Below are positions 29,232 through 39,801 of a stretch of DNA of 64,000 bases, piece after piece (position 1 is the first letter of the stretch; each line of letters starts with the position of its first letter). This DNA comes from Enterococcus dispar ATCC 51266 (GTDB taxonomy: Bacteria; Bacillota; Bacilli; Lactobacillales; Enterococcaceae), in the NCBI RefSeq assembly GCF_000406945.1, contig NZ_KE136354.1, forward strand, positions 2,530,000 to 2,593,999, given 5' to 3'. The notes under the pieces are model-generated. The model was not told where the DNA came from and ran no database searches. It saw only the letters and a list, made by a program, of their open reading frames with translations. The position numbers were made by a program, and so were the translations under genes.

Positions 29232-29264
29232 TGGGAGAAGACAGCATCTCTCCCATGCTTTTTT
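29232..29264 (+). terminator. Attenuator-like terminator in the opp leader
   Basis: TGGGAGA (29232-29238) pairs with TCTCCCA (29249-29255), followed after three bases by six T residues, all inside the leader before oppD. TATTAGCGAAAG occurs on both sides (29209-29220 and 29287-29298). This arrangement suggests premature termination control; the ligand or factor is unknown. Confidence 0.6.
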
Positions 29265-29310
29265 ACATTTTCGGCAAAAATCTCCGTATTAGCGAAAGAG
29301 GGGTATTGGA

Positions 29311-30315
29311 TTGTCACAAGATAATCAATTATTAGAAGTTCAAGATCTTCACACAGGCTTCCGTATTAAAGACGAATACTACGATGCTGTTGACGGTGTG
29401 TCTTTTACTTTAGAACGTAATGAAATTTTAGCGATTGTTGGGGAGTCTGGTTGTGGTAAAAGTACGTTGGCCACAACAATCATGGGTCTGCATGATTTAC
29501 AAAACACCCGTATCACAGGTGAAATGCTTTATAAAGACTTGGACTTAGCCAATTTAAATGAAACTTTATATAACAAAATCCGCGGTAACGATATCGGAAT
29601 GATCTTCCAAGATCCATTGTCAGCATTAAATCCTTTGATGCGGATTGAAGATCAAATTAAAGAAGGCCTGGTTTATCATACCAATATGACTTCTGAACAA
29701 CGCCAAGCGCGTGCCATGGAATTACTTGATCAAGTTGGTATTCCAAACCCTAAACGAGTGGGGCGTCAATATCCTCATGAATTATCTGGGGGGATGCGGC
29801 AACGGGTTATCATCGCAATTGCCATTGCGGCAAAGCCACCAATTTTAATTGCCGATGAACCAACCACTGCTTTGGACGTGACTATCCAAGCCCAAATTTT
29901 GGATTTATTAAAAGACTTACAAGAAGAAACCAAATCTGGCATTATTTTAATCACTCATGACTTGGGTGTCGTAGCGGAAATGGCGGATCGTGTAGCGGTA
30001 ATGTATGCAGGTCAATTTGTGGAAGTAGCACCAGTAGAAGAATTATTTAACAATCCGCAACACCCGTATACGCGTTCACTTTTAAATTCAATTCCGCAAG
30101 AAGACAATCATGATAACGAACTCCATGTAATTGAAGGGATTGTGCCAACTTTGGTAAAAATGCCTCGGACTGGGTGTCGTTTTGCCCCACGTATTCCGTG
30201 GATTCCTGAAAGCGATCATGAAGAAAATCCAACCTTGCACGAAGTTGGACCTGATCACTTGGTGCGTTGTACTTGCTACAAGCACTTCCATTTTAAAGAC
30301 GAAGGAGAAGTGTAA
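29311..30315 (+). CDS. oppD: Oligopeptide ABC transporter ATPase OppD
   Basis: ATPase of 334 residues. Walker A GESGCGKST, signature LSGGMRQR and Walker B LIADEPTTALD are present, and the C-terminal oligopeptide extension has cysteines near GCRFAPR and RCTCYKH, typical of the OppD/DppD type that can bind an iron-sulfur cluster. The start is TTG behind GAGGGG. It is the first gene of oppDFBCA, one base-free junction before oppF. It drives uptake of peptides used for nutrition and signalling. Confidence 0.95.
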   Translation: MSQDNQLLEVQDLHTGFRIKDEYYDAVDGVSFTLERNEILAIVGESGCGKSTLATTIMGLHDLQNTRITGEMLYKDLDLANLNETLYNKIRGNDIGMIFQDPLSALNPLMRIEDQIKEGLVYHTNMTSEQRQARAMELLDQVGIPNPKRVGRQYPHELSGGMRQRVIIAIAIAAKPPILIADEPTTALDVTIQAQILDLLKDLQEETKSGIILITHDLGVVAEMADRVAVMYAGQFVEVAPVEELFNNPQHPYTRSLLNSIPQEDNHDNELHVIEGIVPTLVKMPRTGCRFAPRIPWIPESDHEENPTLHEVGPDHLVRCTCYKHFHFKDEGEV

Positions 30316-31260
30316 ATGTCAGAATTAATTACGATTAAAGATCTGAAAATCCACTATCCAATTCGCAGCGGTTTCTTTAACCGTGTGACAGACCATGTCT
30401 ATGCTGTTGACGGTGTGGATTTTGTCATCGAAAAAGGGAAGACTTACGGTCTGGTAGGAGAATCAGGTTCAGGTAAATCCACAACAGGTAAAGCTATTTT
30501 GGGTTTGGAAAAAATTACCAGTGGTGAAATTATTTATAATGGTCAAGATGTGACCAAACGTAGTACCCGTAAGAAAATGAATTATAACAAAGATGTCCAA
30601 ATGATTTTCCAAGACTCCATGTCTTCTTTAAATCCGAAAAAACGCGTTTTAGATATTATTGCCGAACCTTTACGCAACTTTGAGCGTTTAAGTGATCAAG
30701 AAGAGAAAACCAGAGTGAAAGAACTATTGGATATTGTCGGGATGCCAGAAGATGCTTTATACAAATATCCTCATGAATTTTCAGGTGGACAAAGACAACG
30801 TTTGGGTGTTGCGCGGGCAGTTGCCACTAATCCCAAATTAATCGTTGCTGATGAACCAGTTTCGGCTTTGGACTTATCTGTTCAAGCCCAAGTACTAAAT
30901 TTCATGAAACGAATTCAACAACAGTATGATTTAAGTTATCTCTTTATTTCCCATGACTTAGGTGTGGTAAAACACATGTGTGACAATATTGCGATTATGT
31001 ATAAAGGTCGCTTTGTAGAAATTGGGAGTCGAGAAGATATTTACAATGATCCGCGTCATATCTACACCAAACGTTTATTATCAGCTATCCCTCGCATTGA
31101 TGTACCAAATCGTGAGGCCCACAAAGAAAATCGTCGTCACGTAGAAGAAGAATACATCAAGCATCAAAAAGATTATTACGACAATACAGGGCGTGTATAT
31201 GACTTGCGTAAAATTACTGACACGCATTCTGTCGCATTATTGAATGAGGGGGCGAAATAA
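30316..31260 (+). CDS. oppF: Oligopeptide ABC transporter ATPase OppF
   Basis: The second ATPase, 314 residues, forming a heterodimer with OppD. Walker A GESGSGKST, Q-loop MIFQDSMSSLNPKKRV, signature FSGGQRQRLGVARA and Walker B LIVADEPVSALDLS are visible. The ATG directly follows the oppD stop, with GAAGGAGAAG as binding site inside oppD. oppB starts one base after its stop. Confidence 0.95.
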   Translation: MSELITIKDLKIHYPIRSGFFNRVTDHVYAVDGVDFVIEKGKTYGLVGESGSGKSTTGKAILGLEKITSGEIIYNGQDVTKRSTRKKMNYNKDVQMIFQDSMSSLNPKKRVLDIIAEPLRNFERLSDQEEKTRVKELLDIVGMPEDALYKYPHEFSGGQRQRLGVARAVATNPKLIVADEPVSALDLSVQAQVLNFMKRIQQQYDLSYLFISHDLGVVKHMCDNIAIMYKGRFVEIGSREDIYNDPRHIYTKRLLSAIPRIDVPNREAHKENRRHVEEEYIKHQKDYYDNTGRVYDLRKITDTHSVALLNEGAK

Positions 31261-31261
31261 A

Positions 31262-32224
31262 ATGTGGAAAACAATTTTACGACGTGTACTTTTAATGATC
31301 CCTCAAGTTATTATTTTAAGTATTTTAATCTTTATGTTAGCAAAAATGATGCCTGGGGATCCTTTTACTGGGTTGATTAGTCCAACTACATCACCATCTC
31401 GGATTGCAGAATTAAGAGAGCAAGCCGGTTTAAATGATCCATGGCCACAACAATATGTGCGCTGGGTTGGAAATGCTTTAAAAGGTGACTTTGGGGTTAG
31501 TTATAACTACAAATACGCCGTTACTACTGTTATTGGACAACGAATTGGCAATACAGTTCGTCTGGCTATTGTTACGGTTATCTTAACGTATTTAATTGCG
31601 ATTCCAATGGGATTATTTGCCGGTCGTTATCAAAACTCTTGGTTTGATAAATTTGTCGTAGCTTATAACTTCATCAGTTTTGCAATTCCTGTATTTGTAC
31701 TTGCCTTAATTATGTTATTAGTTTTTGGTTACCGACTTGATTGGTTCCCAACGACAGGGAGTGTCTCGATTAATTCCAGTGCCGGTTCCTTCAGGTACTT
31801 TTTAGACGAGTTGTATCACGTAGCGCTGCCAGCAATTGTTCAAGCATTACTGGGTACAGCGGTTACGATTCAGTACCTACGTAGTGAAGTTGTCGATGCT
31901 AAACAAATGGATTATGTTCGGACTGCCCGTTCTAAAGGGGTTCCAACCAATCGGGTATTTACACGCCACATTTTCCGAAACGCATCATTACCAATTGCAT
32001 CACAGCTAGGTTATGAAATTGTCGCTTTGATTTCTGGTTCAGTGGTTATCGAGCGTATCTTTAACTATCCGGGGATTGGGAACTTGTTTATCTCAAGTAT
32101 TCAACAACGGGATTATGCTATCATCACTGCGTTGACGTTGATCTTTGGGATTGCTACTTTGATCGGGACATTGATTTCTGACATCGTGATGAGTATCGTT
32201 GATCCTCGGATCCGCATTCAGTAG
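31262..32224 (+). CDS. oppB: Oligopeptide ABC transporter permease OppB
   Basis: Membrane permease of 320 residues. The N-terminal segment ILRRVLLMIPQVIILSILIF is the first membrane helix, the family's GDFGVSYNY segment follows, and the EAA loop is seen as DYVRTARSKGVPTNRVFTRH. It pairs with OppC to make the peptide channel. The frame is open to 31244, but GAGGGGGCG within oppF points to the ATG at 31262. Confidence 0.95.
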   Translation: MWKTILRRVLLMIPQVIILSILIFMLAKMMPGDPFTGLISPTTSPSRIAELREQAGLNDPWPQQYVRWVGNALKGDFGVSYNYKYAVTTVIGQRIGNTVRLAIVTVILTYLIAIPMGLFAGRYQNSWFDKFVVAYNFISFAIPVFVLALIMLLVFGYRLDWFPTTGSVSINSSAGSFRYFLDELYHVALPAIVQALLGTAVTIQYLRSEVVDAKQMDYVRTARSKGVPTNRVFTRHIFRNASLPIASQLGYEIVALISGSVVIERIFNYPGIGNLFISSIQQRDYAIITALTLIFGIATLIGTLISDIVMSIVDPRIRIQ

Positions 32225-32240
32225 GTAGGGGGATAGTAGA

Positions 32241-33170
32241 ATGTCTGAAAAAAATACAGCAGTTGAAACAGCTCCAGTTGAAAAAGTATCGGTTCCGCCA
32301 ATGGGGATTCGGATGATCGCCCGCGAATTTATCAAAGATCGCTTGGCACTTTTTTCATTAATAGTCTTAGTTTTATTATTACTTTTTGCGTTTGTGGGAA
32401 CGTTGTTTTTTGACCAAAGTTTGGTAAATACCGTTAACCCAATCGACCGTTATTTGGAACCAGGTTCAATCTCCATGGAAGGTCATAAATTACTTTTAGG
32501 TTCTGATGATGGTGGTCGTGATGTTTTAGGTCTACTCGTTATTGGAGCACGAAATTCGATTTTTATCGGATTTGCAATCACTATTGCAACATCCATTATT
32601 GGTGTAGGAATTGGGATAATGTCTGGTTACTTTGGTGGCATTTTTGACATGATCGTCATGCGTATCGTCGATTTCGTTATGATTTTACCAATTCAGTTAA
32701 TCATTATCGTATTGGTAACCATTATTCCAAGATATACAGCTTTAAGCTTAGTTATCATTATGAGCGTCTTTTATTGGACGGCAAAAGCGCGGCTTTTCCG
32801 TGCCAAAACATTATCAGAAGTAAGACGCGATTATGTTTCTGCTTCAAAAACGTTGGGAACAAGTGATTTCAAGATTATGTTTCGTGAAATCATGCCCAAC
32901 TTGAGTTCACTCATTATTACCAATTTAACGATGAACTTTGCTGGGAATATCGGGATTGAAACAACCTTAACTTTCTTGGGCTTTGGTTTGCCAAATGAAA
33001 CACCAAGTTTGGGAACGTTGATCTCATTTGCGACAGATTCTGATGTCTTAGTCAACAAACAATGGGTTTGGGTACCGGCATCTATTTTAATCTTAGTTTT
33101 AATGTTATCTATTAACTACGTTGGGCAAGCTTTCAAACGCTCAGCCGATGCACGGCAACGTTTGGGTTAA
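32241..33170 (+). CDS. oppC: Oligopeptide ABC transporter permease OppC
   Basis: Membrane permease of 309 residues, partner of OppB. It has an N-terminal cytoplasmic stretch, a first membrane helix near residues 36-56, an extracytoplasmic loop with the conserved LLLGSDDGGRDVLGLLVIGA, and the EAA loop DYVSASKTLGTSDFKIMFRE. GGTAGGGGGA lies upstream. It is followed after 74 nt by oppA; a weak hairpin (33191-33206) in that gap could alter relative expression. Confidence 0.95.
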   Translation: MSEKNTAVETAPVEKVSVPPMGIRMIAREFIKDRLALFSLIVLVLLLLFAFVGTLFFDQSLVNTVNPIDRYLEPGSISMEGHKLLLGSDDGGRDVLGLLVIGARNSIFIGFAITIATSIIGVGIGIMSGYFGGIFDMIVMRIVDFVMILPIQLIIIVLVTIIPRYTALSLVIIMSVFYWTAKARLFRAKTLSEVRRDYVSASKTLGTSDFKIMFREIMPNLSSLIITNLTMNFAGNIGIETTLTFLGFGLPNETPSLGTLISFATDSDVLVNKQWVWVPASILILVLMLSINYVGQAFKRSADARQRLG

Positions 33171-33244
33171 TTGTGGTATAACCATCTTTTATAGATGTTT
33201 GTATAAAGTTTAGATTTTTAATTACAAGTATGGGAGGAACGGAA

Positions 33245-35032
33245 ATGAATAAAAAAATCATGGGTATGGTATCATTGTTCAGTATTTTTGCCTTAGCTGC
33301 CTGCGGTTCTGGTGGCTCAGATAATAGCTCAAGCAATGATAGTGGTTCAAGTGACAAAGCAGCAACAACATCTTTTGAAATGGCAACAAAAAATGACAAA
33401 AAGGCAATTGATGGGGGCACTTTAGAAGTTGCTGTCGTATCAGATACTGACTTTACTGGTATTTTCAGTCCAGCCTTCAGTCAAATCACATTGGATGACT
33501 ATTTTAGTGAACCTGCACAAGAAACATTGATTACAGTTGATGATGATTTAAAGATTAAAGAAGACAATCCGGCATCAACCGTGAAAATGGATACTGAAAA
33601 TAAAACTGTTACCATGACCATTAAAGATGGCGTAAAATGGAGCGACGGTAAAGACGTTACTGCAGACGACAGGATCTTCCCGTATGAAGTAATCGGAGAC
33701 AAAGATTATACTGGTGTACGTTATAGCGATGCAATTCAACAAATCGAAGGCATGGTAGAATACCATGACGGTAAAGCGGATACGATTAGTGGGATTGAAA
33801 AAGTCAACGATAAAGAAATCAAAATCAAATTCAAAAAATTCGTTCCTTCTATCTTACAAGGTGGGAATGATCCAATCTTAGGTTATGCAATGCCAAAACA
33901 TGCTTTTGAGGGAATTGCTGTGAAAGATATGGAAGGTTCAGATCCAGTTCGTAAAACTCCAGTTACAATGGGGCCTTACAAATTTAACAAAATCGTTGCA
34001 GGTCAATCTGTAGAATTTGTACCAAATGAACATTACTATGGTGAAAAACCAAAATTAGATAAAGTTGTAATGACAAAAGTTGGTACTGCAGCGGCAGCTG
34101 AAGCAATGAAGTCTAACAAGTATGACATGTTTATCGAAATGCCAACGAACACGTATGACTCTTGGAAAGACAACAAAGGTTACCAAATGTTAGGTCAATT
34201 AGATAATGCTTATGACTACATTGGTTTCAAAATGGGTAAATGGGATGCTGACCAAGGCAAAGTTGTAATGGATAAAAATGCTAAGATGGCTGATAAGAGC
34301 TTGCGCCAAGCAATGGGTTATGCCCTTGATAATAAAATCATTGGGGATCGCTTCTTTGCTGGACTACGTACGCCAGCTAACTCTTTAATCGTACCTCCAT
34401 TTGGTGATTTGTATGATAAAGATCTTAAAGGCTACACACAAGACGTTGATAAAGCGAACAAGTTGTTAGATGATGCTGGCTTTAAAGATACTGACGGTGA
34501 CGGTTTACGTGAAGATAAAGACGGTAAGAAATTAACAATCAACTTTGCTTTCCGTGATAACTCTGGTGTTGCGAAATCAATTGCTGACTACTACATCCAA
34601 TCATGGAAAAAAGTAGGCCTAGATGTGCAATTGACTGGCGGACGTTTGATGGAAGTAAACAGCTTCTATGACAAATTAGGGGCAGATGATCCTGAAATTG
34701 ATGTTTACCAAGCCGGCTGGTCCACAGGTTTTGATCCAAATCCAAGTGGATTATATGGCACAGTAGCACAATTTAACTTCACTCGCTTTGAATCAGAAGA
34801 AAATACGAAACTATTAGACGAAATGTCTTCTGAAGATGCATTAGATAAAACAAAACAAGTTGAAATGTACAAAGAATGGCAAGAATATGCTTTTGACCAA
34901 GCATTTGCAATTCCAACAATGTATAAGTATGTATTGCGTCCAGTAAGTGACCGTGTGGTGGATTACTCAATCCAACGTCAATATGACGCTTACCCATGGG
35001 CTACAATTGGCGTGAACGCTGACGAACGTTAA
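33245..35032 (+). CDS. oppA: Oligopeptide-binding lipoprotein OppA
   Basis: Extracellular binding protein of 595 residues, anchored as a lipoprotein. The signal peptide ends in the lipobox LAAC with the lipidated cysteine at residue 20, followed by a serine/glycine/aspartate-rich linker. The body is a family 5 solute-binding protein (conserved VKWSDGKDVTADD near residue 125). The ATG at 33245 is chosen from GGGAGGAAC; an upstream ATG at 33230 would overlap that site. A terminator closes the operon at 35046-35077. Peptide specificity cannot be read from the sequence. Confidence 0.93.
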   Translation: MNKKIMGMVSLFSIFALAACGSGGSDNSSSNDSGSSDKAATTSFEMATKNDKKAIDGGTLEVAVVSDTDFTGIFSPAFSQITLDDYFSEPAQETLITVDDDLKIKEDNPASTVKMDTENKTVTMTIKDGVKWSDGKDVTADDRIFPYEVIGDKDYTGVRYSDAIQQIEGMVEYHDGKADTISGIEKVNDKEIKIKFKKFVPSILQGGNDPILGYAMPKHAFEGIAVKDMEGSDPVRKTPVTMGPYKFNKIVAGQSVEFVPNEHYYGEKPKLDKVVMTKVGTAAAAEAMKSNKYDMFIEMPTNTYDSWKDNKGYQMLGQLDNAYDYIGFKMGKWDADQGKVVMDKNAKMADKSLRQAMGYALDNKIIGDRFFAGLRTPANSLIVPPFGDLYDKDLKGYTQDVDKANKLLDDAGFKDTDGDGLREDKDGKKLTINFAFRDNSGVAKSIADYYIQSWKKVGLDVQLTGGRLMEVNSFYDKLGADDPEIDVYQAGWSTGFDPNPSGLYGTVAQFNFTRFESEENTKLLDEMSSEDALDKTKQVEMYKEWQEYAFDQAFAIPTMYKYVLRPVSDRVVDYSIQRQYDAYPWATIGVNADER

Positions 35033-35045
35033 TATTATGTATTTT

Positions 35046-35077
35046 AAATGACCGCGATTATTCGCGGTCATTTTTTA
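35046..35077 (+). terminator. Terminator of the opp operon
   Basis: AATGACCGCGA and TCGCGGTCATT form a strong stem with a four-base loop, followed by six T residues. Confidence 0.92.
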
Positions 35078-35192
35078 ATAGAGCAAAATGTTTCTAAAAT
35101 CTTTTGTCCTTTTCAGGGGAAAAAGAATTAAAAGTTATTTGTAAAAGGATTTAGATATCGTGAATAACATTTCCTAATCGCGCGAAAATCAG

Positions 35193-35198
35193 TATAAT
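35193..35198 (+). promoter_or_regulatory. Probable -10 of the rnc-smc unit
   Basis: A perfect TATAAT about 50 nt before rnc; no good -35 is visible 17 nt upstream (TTTCCT), so the assignment is tentative. Confidence 0.4.
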
Positions 35199-35247
35199 AG
35201 GAAGGTGAGTATTGAAACAAAATCCAACCTAAAAAGGACTGTCAATA

Positions 35248-35940
35248 ATGGATAATCAATTACAAACTATGTTAAAAGAAAACTTTGGGATTGTTTTTAA
35301 AAACGTCTCCTTATTAGAACAGGCATTTACCCATTCATCTTATGTCAATGAGCATCGCAATTTGAATCTAGCCGATAATGAACGCTTGGAATTTTTAGGC
35401 GATGCAGTTTTAGAATTATTGGTTTCTCGTTATTTGTATCGCCAATATCCCGATTTACCAGAAGGCAAACTAACAAAAATGCGCGCTTCTATTGTGCGGG
35501 AAGAAAGTTTAGCTGCCTTTGCCAAAGAATGTCGCTTTGATGCGGCCATTAAACTAGGTAAAGGGGAAGAAAATTCTGGTGGCAGAACGCGACCTTCACT
35601 TTTATGTGATCTTTTTGAAGCTTTCTTAGGCGCACTTTATTTGGATCAAGACTTGGAAACCGTCAAAGCATTTATTCAAAAAGTCATTTTTCCGAAAGTA
35701 GCAGCAGGTGCTTTTTCACATGAGATGGATTACAAAACACGTTTACAAGAAGTTTTGCAAAAAGGTGGCGATGTGCACATCGACTACCGGTTAGTGAAAG
35801 AAGAAGGTCCGGCCCACGAACGGATTTTTTGGACGGAAGTGTATTGTGATAATCGCTTGATCGGAAAAGGTCAAGGAAAATCCAAAAAATTAGCCGAGCA
35901 AGCGGCAGCAAATAATGCTTTAGAAAAACTTGCAGAGTAG
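35248..35940 (+). CDS. rnc: Ribonuclease III
   Basis: Enzyme of 230 residues that cleaves double-stranded RNA in rRNA maturation and antisense control. The nuclease domain has the signature [16 protein letters not shown] (about residues 45-60, with the metal-binding glutamate and aspartate) and [15 protein letters not shown]-terminal double-stranded RNA-binding domain (about 157-228) ends with the typical [16 protein letters not shown]. It is followed by smc after 26 nt, the standard rnc-smc-ftsY cluster. Confidence 0.97.
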   Translation: MDNQLQTMLKENFGIVFKNVSLLEQAFTHSSYVNEHRNLNLADNERLEFLGDAVLELLVSRYLYRQYPDLPEGKLTKMRASIVREESLAAFAKECRFDAAIKLGKGEENSGGRTRPSLLCDLFEAFLGALYLDQDLETVKAFIQKVIFPKVAAGAFSHEMDYKTRLQEVLQKGGDVHIDYRLVKEEGPAHERIFWTEVYCDNRLIGKGQGKSKKLAEQAAANNALEKLAE

Positions 35941-35966
35941 AAGTCAGAAGGGAGCCCGGAGCTTTC

Positions 35967-38900
35967 GTGTATTTAAAGAAAATTGAAATCGCAGGCTTCA
36001 AGTCTTTTGCAGATCGCACAGTAATTGATTTTGAAAATAGTGTTACTGCTGTTGTCGGACCAAATGGAAGTGGTAAGAGTAATATAACAGAAGCCATTCG
36101 GTGGGTTTTAGGGGAGCAATCGGCTAAAAGTTTGCGAGGCGGCAAAATGCCCGATATTATTTTTGCCGGCTCGGATTCCCGCAAACCGTTAAACATTGCA
36201 GAAGTGACAGTAGTACTGGATAATAGTGATCATTATTTACCACTTGATTACAGCGAAATCAGTGTGACGCGCCGGTTACGTCGTAGTGGTGAAAGTGACT
36301 TTTATATTAACAAGCAGAGCTGTCGCCTAAAAGATATACAAGATTTGTTTATGGACTCAGGCCTTGGCAAAGAGTCTTTTTCTATCATTTCGCAAGGGAA
36401 AGTCGAAGCAATTTTTGCCAGCAAACCCGAAGATCGCCGGGGGATTTTTGAAGAAGCTGCCGGTGTTTTGAAATACAAGCAACGTAAGAAAAAAGCCGAA
36501 CAAAAATTATTTGAAACAGAGGATAATTTAAGTCGGGTCCAAGACATTGTTTACGAATTAGAAGATCAACTGACTCCGCTAAAAGAGCAAAGTTTAGCGG
36601 CTAAGGAATTTTTACACTTAAAAGAAGAATTGAAACGAATTGATGTTGCCCATACAGTAACAGAAATTAAAATGACCAAAACTGCTTGGGATGAAGCTGA
36701 AAATAATTTGCAACAATTAAACAAAGCGCTACAAGCTTTAACTGGTAAAATGACTGCTGCAGAAAGCCAATTACAACTAAAACGGCAAAAACGTCAAGAA
36801 TTGGATCAGTGGCTGGAAACAGCAAATCAGCAGCTACTTTTTTTAACCGAAAGCTTAAAACAAGCAGAAGGTCAGCAAGAAGTATTATTGGAGCGTTCTA
36901 AACACACGCAGCGCAGTTTTGCCGAATATGAAGAAAATTTGGCAGAAAATAATGAAAAAATCGAACAGTTAGAAGCTGCCAAACAAAAAATCATTCAAGA
37001 TCTTTCTACCAAAAATGGGCAAGTTCAAGGTTTGGAAGCCAGTGTTAATGAATTAAAAGACGAGTTAGCCCGGTTACAAAAATCCACCAAAGAACTTTTA
37101 GCGGAATTGCGGGCTCAGTATGTGGAAAAAATGCAGGAACATGCCAATATTGGTAATGAACTGAAATATTTAGAACGGCAATATTTACAAGAGAATGCCA
37201 AAAATCAAAAAACAATTGCCAAACAAGGAGAAATGCATCAACAAATTGCCACTCTCTCCGTTCAAAAAAATGAGTTAGCTGAACAATTGGCTACAGCAGA
37301 AAATACCCTGGTTGAACAGCGAAAAAATTATATCTTACTGCAACAACAAGCAAAAAAGCTGCAACAAGAGTTTGAAACAGAACAAAAGAAAATGTACACT
37401 TTAATGCAACAAGTGCAACAAGTGCGGGCAAAGCAAAAAAGTTTGCAGGATATTCAAGACAATTACACTGGTTTTTATCAAGGTGTTAAAATTGTGCTAC
37501 AAAATAAAGAACAACTTTCTGGAATCGTCGGTGCGGTAGCTGAACTTATTCACGTACCAACAGAATACACTTTAGCGATTGAAACGGCTTTAGGCGGGGC
37601 AGCCCAACATGTCGTAGTAGAAAATGAAGGAGATGCCAGACAGGCAATCACATTTTTAAAAGAACGACGGGGTGGACGTGCAACCTTCTTACCCTTAACG
37701 ACGATAAAAGGACGCAATTTGAGTGAAGCAGTAGTGAATATTGCTGCTAAAAGTCATGGCTTTTTAGGGGTGGCCAATGAATTGGTCAACGTTGCGCCAG
37801 AGCTACAAGAAATTTGTGATAATTTATTAGGTGCGACATTGATTGCTCAAGATTTAAAAAGTGCCAATGAAATTGCGCGAGATGTACAATATCGTTATCG
37901 AGTAGTTTCGCTTGAAGGCGACGTCATGAATGCTGGTGGATCCATGACTGGTGGTGCTACAAGACGGGGCAACCAAGGGAGTCTTTTTAGTCAAACTAAT
38001 GAGTTGCAAAACTTAACAGCTGACCTGCAAACGTTAGAAATGCGGCTACAAGCGACAGAAAAGCAAGTCCAACTCATTGAAATAAAGAAAAAAGAAAAAA
38101 CAGCTGATTTAGAGGAACTTCGTACTAGTGGTGAAAGTGCCCGGCTAGCAGAACAAGAGTTAGGAAATCAAATCAAAAATGTAACACAAGAGCTACAGCG
38201 TTTAGAAAAAGAACAAAAAGTATTTGCTTATGAAAATCGTGAAGTTCAGCAATTTTTAACCGAATATGAAGAACAAAAAGCGGAATTGACGGCAAAACAA
38301 GCGCAAGTAGATAGTCAAAGGGAAAGTATTAATTTAGAAATTAAACAGCTAACAGAGCAAGAAGATGTTATTGAAGCCAAAAGACAAGAAGCAAGTACTG
38401 CTCTAGCCACGAAACAAGCAGAATTAGCTGTAGCCTGTGAACAAGTCACCAACTTAAAACAGGCACTTACCGCCAATGGCACTGCTTTACAAGAAGCACA
38501 AAATCGTCAGGAAAGCTTAGCTCGGCAAATGGCGGCGCTAAATTCCAATTCTGGTGACCATGAATTATCAGAAGAAGCCTTGCAACAAAAAGTTGCCAAA
38601 CTGAGCCAACGAAAAACAGATTTGGAAACAGATTTGGTTATTAAAAGGCAAGAACGAAGTGAATTGCAGCAAGTCATCACCTTCGCAGATGATGAAATTG
38701 CACAATTGAATTTGGAACAAAAAACATTACTATCTCAAAAGACTAAAGAAGAAGTCGCGAAAAATCGAGCGGATATTCATTTGGATAATTTGCTTGCTTA
38801 TTTACAAGAAGAATACAGTATGACCTATGAACTGGCGGCCAAAGAATATGCTGAAGTATCTGATACAGAACATGCTAAAAATGAAATTCAGCGCTATAAA

Positions 38901-39545
38901 CGCGATATTGAACGCTTGGGCCCAGTGAATTTGAACGCCATTGAACAATATGAACAGGTATTAGAACGCTATACTTTCCTAACCAGTCAACGGGATGATT
39001 TACTAGCTGCCAAAGATCAATTGTTTAAAACCATGGATGAGATGGATGAAGAAGTAAAAGTCCGGTTCGGTGAAATTTTTGAAGCCATCCGTTTGCGCTT
39101 TAAGGAAGTCTTTCCACAAATGTTTGGCGGTGGCCGGGCTGAGTTGACGCTAACTGATCCAACTGATTTGTTAAATACTGGGATTGAAATTGAAGCACAA
39201 CCCCCAGGCAAAAAGCTACAAAACCTTAGCCTACTTTCGGGAGGGGAACGGGCACTAACCGCGATTGCGTTACTGTTTTCAATTATTCAAGTGCGGCCAG
39301 TTCCTTTTTGCGTGTTAGATGAAGTCGAGGCTGCACTAGATGAAGCCAACGTTGCACGTTTTGGGCATTACCTAAGTCGATTCCAAGACGATACCCAGTT
39401 TATCGTTGTGACGCACCGGAAAGGTACCATGGAGGCAGCTGATGTCTTATATGGGGTAACAATGCAAGAGTCTGGTGTGTCAAAAATTGTTTCTGTCCGC
39501 TTAGAAGATGTTGGCGAAGGTGGTAAAATTAGAACCGAAGTGTAA
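35967..39545 (+). CDS. smc: Chromosome partition protein Smc
   Basis: Structural maintenance of chromosomes ATPase, 1192 residues, full length. The N-terminal head has Walker [10 protein letters not shown] (about residues 32-40); two long coiled coils rich in Q, E, K and L flank a hinge (about 510-670) with the GGRATFLPL and MTGG motifs; the C-terminal head carries the signature [18 protein letters not shown] and Walker [18 protein letters not shown]. With ScpA and ScpB (not in this window) it compacts and separates the chromosome. The start is GTG behind GGAG. Confidence 0.97.
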   Translation: MYLKKIEIAGFKSFADRTVIDFENSVTAVVGPNGSGKSNITEAIRWVLGEQSAKSLRGGKMPDIIFAGSDSRKPLNIAEVTVVLDNSDHYLPLDYSEISVTRRLRRSGESDFYINKQSCRLKDIQDLFMDSGLGKESFSIISQGKVEAIFASKPEDRRGIFEEAAGVLKYKQRKKKAEQKLFETEDNLSRVQDIVYELEDQLTPLKEQSLAAKEFLHLKEELKRIDVAHTVTEIKMTKTAWDEAENNLQQLNKALQALTGKMTAAESQLQLKRQKRQELDQWLETANQQLLFLTESLKQAEGQQEVLLERSKHTQRSFAEYEENLAENNEKIEQLEAAKQKIIQDLSTKNGQVQGLEASVNELKDELARLQKSTKELLAELRAQYVEKMQEHANIGNELKYLERQYLQENAKNQKTIAKQGEMHQQIATLSVQKNELAEQLATAENTLVEQRKNYILLQQQAKKLQQEFETEQKKMYTLMQQVQQVRAKQKSLQDIQDNYTGFYQGVKIVLQNKEQLSGIVGAVAELIHVPTEYTLAIETALGGAAQHVVVENEGDARQAITFLKERRGGRATFLPLTTIKGRNLSEAVVNIAAKSHGFLGVANELVNVAPELQEICDNLLGATLIAQDLKSANEIARDVQYRYRVVSLEGDVMNAGGSMTGGATRRGNQGSLFSQTNELQNLTADLQTLEMRLQATEKQVQLIEIKKKEKTADLEELRTSGESARLAEQELGNQIKNVTQELQRLEKEQKVFAYENREVQQFLTEYEEQKAELTAKQAQVDSQRESINLEIKQLTEQEDVIEAKRQEASTALATKQAELAVACEQVTNLKQALTANGTALQEAQNRQESLARQMAALNSNSGDHELSEEALQQKVAKLSQRKTDLETDLVIKRQERSELQQVITFADDEIAQLNLEQKTLLSQKTKEEVAKNRADIHLDNLLAYLQEEYSMTYELAAKEYAEVSDTEHAKNEIQRYKRDIERLGPVNLNAIEQYEQVLERYTFLTSQRDDLLAAKDQLFKTMDEMDEEVKVRFGEIFEAIRLRFKEVFPQMFGGGRAELTLTDPTDLLNTGIEIEAQPPGKKLQNLSLLSGGERALTAIALLFSIIQVRPVPFCVLDEVEAALDEANVARFGHYLSRFQDDTQFIVVTHRKGTMEAADVLYGVTMQESGVSKIVSVRLEDVGEGGKIRTEV

Positions 39546-39716
39546 ATGGGATAATAATCTTGTTTGAGCCTATGAAAAAGTGCAAGATAAGCAAAAATGT
39601 AGAGTGTCAAAACTATTTTAAATTTTTTTGTCTGAGCGCATTTTTTGATAAAAAAGTTGCAAGCTTGACTTGAAGATCCTGAAAGAAAATTCGACAGTTT
39701 GAAAATAAAGAAGGGA

Positions 39717-39749
39717 ATGACAAAAAATGATTTGTCATTTTCTAATTTA
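39717..39749 (+). other. Hairpin between smc and the HAD gene
   Basis: AATGACAA pairs with TTGTCATT around AAAATGAT and is followed by a short pyrimidine run (TTCTAATTTATTCT). It could be a weak terminator for rnc-smc. The rest of the 256-nt gap shows nothing clear. Confidence 0.4.
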
Positions 39750-39801
39750 TTCTCCTGTCCTCTTGCTTTTCTTCATTAGCGAAATAAAGGAGTTTATTTA
39801 A

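Noticed and set aside
29200-29310. T-box riboswitch in the opp leader
   Set aside because: The conserved T-box antiterminator sequence is absent; only a simple terminator-like hairpin is seen.
35684-36196. 170-codon minus-strand frame over rnc and smc
   Set aside because: Shadow of two well-identified genes; its translation matches nothing.
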